The notes beneath the pieces were generated by a model, which was not told where the DNA came from, made no database searches, and worked only from the letters and a program-made list of their open reading frames with translations. A program made the position numbers and the translations under genes. Positions 62,310 to 64,000 of a DNA stretch of 64,000 nt are shown piece after piece. Position 1 is the first letter of the stretch, and each line of letters opens with the position of its first letter. This stretch comes from Oscillospiraceae bacterium (lineage in GTDB: Bacteria; Bacillota; Clostridia; Oscillospirales; Ruminococcaceae), in NCBI GenBank assembly GCA_900770285.1, contig CAAGJO010000032.1, positions 8,093-72,092 on the forward strand, given 5' to 3'.

Positions 62310-63059
62310 TTATACTATTTTATCGAACTTACGACTTACCATATCAGCAAGAATGAGAATATATTCGCTGTTAGTTGGTCGCCATTTGTCGTTAGCGGCA
62401 AAAACACCAAAAGTATTAACCTTTGTTTCCTTCTGTGCCTTGTCCCAGCTCCTGTTAATAGCTGTGCGTATATTTCTCTCCACACTGGTTGTTTTAACAT
62501 TGAATTTATCAGCAATATGCGGATATATCTTAGTTGAGAATCCTCGTGCCGATACAGGGTGAGCACTTACTATTTTTATGGCTTCACGCAGGTATAAATA
62601 TCCGTTGTAATTGGCTGTAACACAAAGCTCATTCAAAAGCTGAGATATGTAATTGTACAGGACCTTGTAGGTTTCCTCATTTCCATTGTCTTCTGTCAAA
62701 GAATTACTTATTTTTGATTGTAACGTCTGACTTATCTTTTCGATATCTAACGGCTGGTCAAAGCATCCATCGCATTTTTCTTCCAATTCAGAATTGTTAA
62801 AAATCTCCTTCTGCGACTTAATTACAAAAACCTTGGGGCTTGATGAAATACCTTTCAAATGGTCAATAAGCTTAACAGGCTGTTCAACCACTGATGAAAA
62901 AATCACTGCCGAAGGCATTGACCTATAACTTTCACAAATAATGTCCAAAGGATTTGCTGACACATTTACAACATTAAACTCCTGAAGTTTTAACTGCTGC
63001 GAAAGATACCCGGATGTACTGTCTTTACCACACACTAAAATTTTTGAAATACTTTTCAT
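62310..63059 (-). CDS. Spo0A-like regulator with degenerate receiver
   Basis: A 249-residue protein. The C-terminal 110 residues are a Spo0A DNA-binding domain: ELCVTANYNGYLYLREAI, IYPHIADKFNVKTTSVERN and RTAINRSWDK, with FAANDKWRPTNSEYILILAD at the end. The N-terminal 120 have the length and strand pattern of a receiver, but the acidic pocket reads ILVCGKDS, and the phosphoacceptor strand reads AVIFSSVVEQP with Ser in place of Asp. Phosphorelay control is therefore unlikely. The ATG at 63059 follows GGGAGG. It may be the cell's only Spo0A or a paralogue. Confidence 0.85.
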   Translation of the reverse strand: MKSISKILVCGKDSTSGYLSQQLKLQEFNVVNVSANPLDIICESYRSMPSAVIFSSVVEQPVKLIDHLKGISSSPKVFVIKSQKEIFNNSELEEKCDGCFDQPLDIEKISQTLQSKISNSLTEDNGNEETYKVLYNYISQLLNELCVTANYNGYLYLREAIKIVSAHPVSARGFSTKIYPHIADKFNVKTTSVERNIRTAINRSWDKAQKETKVNTFGVFAANDKWRPTNSEYILILADMVSRKFDKIV

Positions 63060-63105
63060 ATTCTTTCCTCCCATTTATAAAATACATATACAATTTAGCT
63101 GTGCC

Positions 63106-63141
63106 AATAGTCAACTATCGCTCCATTTTTAGTTAACTATT
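63106..63141. promoter_or_regulatory. Inverted pair of 11-mers upstream of the Spo0A-like gene
   Basis: AATAGTCAACT (63106-63116) and AGTTAACTATT (63131-63141) face each other, and a third copy AGTTGACTATT (63352-63362) overlaps the -35 of the divergent membrane protein gene. The rest of the 356-base spacer 63060-63415 is AT-rich and shows no gene. Confidence 0.45.
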
Positions 63142-63353
63142 TTAATATTAAAAATATAAATCTCTTTCAAATCTTACTGTTGATATTAGTACAGCTCTTA
63201 ATTTGTTATTATATCACCGATCTTTCCGAATTTCAACAAATTTTTTAACATTTTATAAAAATTAACAATTATATAATAATTAAGAAATTATTTGCTTATA
63301 ATTTTTAAATAATGCTCTGAAGTTTGTGAGAAAAAGTAAACATGTATATTGAG

Positions 63354-63382
63354 TTGACTATTCTTCAAAAATAATATATAAT
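63354..63382 (+). promoter_or_regulatory. Promoter of the terminal membrane-protein gene
   Basis: TTGACT (63354-63359), 17 bases and TATAAT (63377-63382). Confidence 0.7.
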
Positions 63383-63415
63383 TAATTATAAGCATTTTGC
63401 GAAAGGATTTTTAAT

Positions 63416-63943
63416 ATGTATCAATCGAACTTTTATCAATATAATCAACCAACGGTTCAGCTCTCCAATAAAAAACTTTGGTATATTGCACTGCTGCCTT
63501 TTGTTGCAATATTTGCTGAGAACTTTGCAATTAATAAATGGCTTGGAATTGCCTTGTGGCTTGCTGTCATCGCTGCTTCTATAATAGTAACATCAAGCGA
63601 TGAAAAAGATCTACAAAGAATGTCTATGAGCCATATATCACTGCATAAGTCACGTTTTTTTCCGCCATTATATATTTATAGGCGGCAAACAATTTTTCAG
63701 CAAAACAAAGCACCTTTTATAGTGCTTCTGATTTCAATTCTTTTTGCTTTAGGAAATAATGGCTTTGTTTCTGCATTAAGCGCAAATGACACTACATTTA
63801 TTACTACTGTTCAAAATAGTCCTGTGTCAAATCTGGAGGAATTATCACAGTATTCTTCTACAGCGACTATAGAAAACAAGCTTGAAAACGGCAGCAGCCT
63901 TGAGGAAACAGCAAAGCTTGTGCTTGCCGCAGTTAAAGACTAA
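63416..63943 (+). CDS. Membrane protein, unknown
   Basis: I do not recognise this 175-residue protein. After a Gln/Asn-rich N-terminus come two adjacent hydrophobic helices (about 21-38 and 43-60), a cytoplasmic loop with FFPPLYIYRR, a third helix (about 100-118) and a polar C-terminal tail (120-175) that ends in a short helix (EETAKLVLAAVKD). The tail would be outside the cell if the N-terminus is inside. GAAAGGA precedes the ATG. It is divergent from the Spo0A-like gene across a spacer with repeated 11-mers. Confidence 0.65.
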   Translation: MYQSNFYQYNQPTVQLSNKKLWYIALLPFVAIFAENFAINKWLGIALWLAVIAASIIVTSSDEKDLQRMSMSHISLHKSRFFPPLYIYRRQTIFQQNKAPFIVLLISILFALGNNGFVSALSANDTTFITTVQNSPVSNLEELSQYSSTATIENKLENGSSLEETAKLVLAAVKD

Positions 63944-64000
63944 TCGAAAGAAATTTCAGAGGTTTTAGTCAAAATGATATGTGTTAAATCCAATAAAGAA

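Overview
The window is about 64 kb of low-GC, AT-rich bacterial chromosome from an anaerobic Firmicute, most likely a gut Oscillospirales/Ruminococcus-like organism (inference). Evidence: AGGAGG-type ribosome sites and many TTGACA-17-TATAAT promoters; a T-box, a yybP-ykoY riboswitch and Rex; [FeFe]-hydrogenase maturases and a flavodiiron protein (anaerobic life); a secreted modular mannanase with Ser/Lys/Asp linkers typical of ruminococci; and a Spo0A-like protein, SpoIID and SleB-type genes. I saw no CRISPR, rRNA, tRNA, prophage or IS element.

Layout. 1-4.1 kb (-): an incomplete membrane protein that looks like a degenerate P-type ATPase, an RlmB-type methyltransferase, a small membrane protein, a 490 bp spacer full of DnaA-box-like 9-mers, and a DUF6062 protein. 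4.2 kb (+): an OGG-type glycosylase. 5.1-8.8 kb (-): Na/Pi transporter-pncA-pncB. 9.0-15.9 kb (-): the complete F1Fo ATP synthase operon atpIBEFHAGDC; its c subunit has a two-carboxylate, Na+-type site. Two consensus promoters and a TetR-like palindrome precede it, next to a decayed YhgE/Pip pseudogene. 17-20.8 kb (-): a cation P-type ATPase behind a Mn2+ (yybP-ykoY) riboswitch, a DUF1284 protein, and BioY behind a BirA-type operator. 20.9-24.9 kb (-): a threonine T-box operon ending in thrS but led by two membrane-protein genes. 24.9-27 kb (-): cysK and an FkbM methyltransferase. 27.2-31.9 kb (-): a large secreted GH5 mannanase with a second putative glycosidase domain. 32.2-36.3 kb (-): MarR plus a heterodimeric ABC exporter. 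36.5-39.9 kb (-): rnpB, an unidentified leader RNA, then TM1266-hydE-hydG. 39.9-42.1 kb (-): a secreted transglutaminase-like protein. 42.3-43.4 kb (+): malic enzyme. 43.6-46.2 kb (-): YgjP-like protease, SH3 protein, MATE exporter. 46.4-54.5 kb (+): flavodiiron protein, SpoIID-like protein, Rex, an EF-G paralogue, guaB and a DUF421 protein. 53.5-63.1 kb (-): a DUF6774-like small protein, Maf, SleB-like hydrolase, sortase B, PncC, ThiI, cysteine desulfurase, YaaA, Bcp and a Spo0A-like regulator. 62.0 and 63.4 kb (+): two small unknown proteins.

How the genes fit together. NAD salvage is over-represented (PncA, PncB, PncC). ThiI and the cysteine desulfurase form a tRNA thiolation unit. Rex, the flavodiiron protein, Bcp, YaaA and HydE/G point to redox and oxygen management. 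The best leads for new biology are the catalytically degenerate family members (P-type ATPase-like protein, Spo0A with a dead receiver, SpoIID with Glu to Gln, EF-G paralogue without the catalytic His), the tandem-hairpin leader RNA before the hydrogenase-maturation operon, and the unclassified C-terminal domain of the mannanase.
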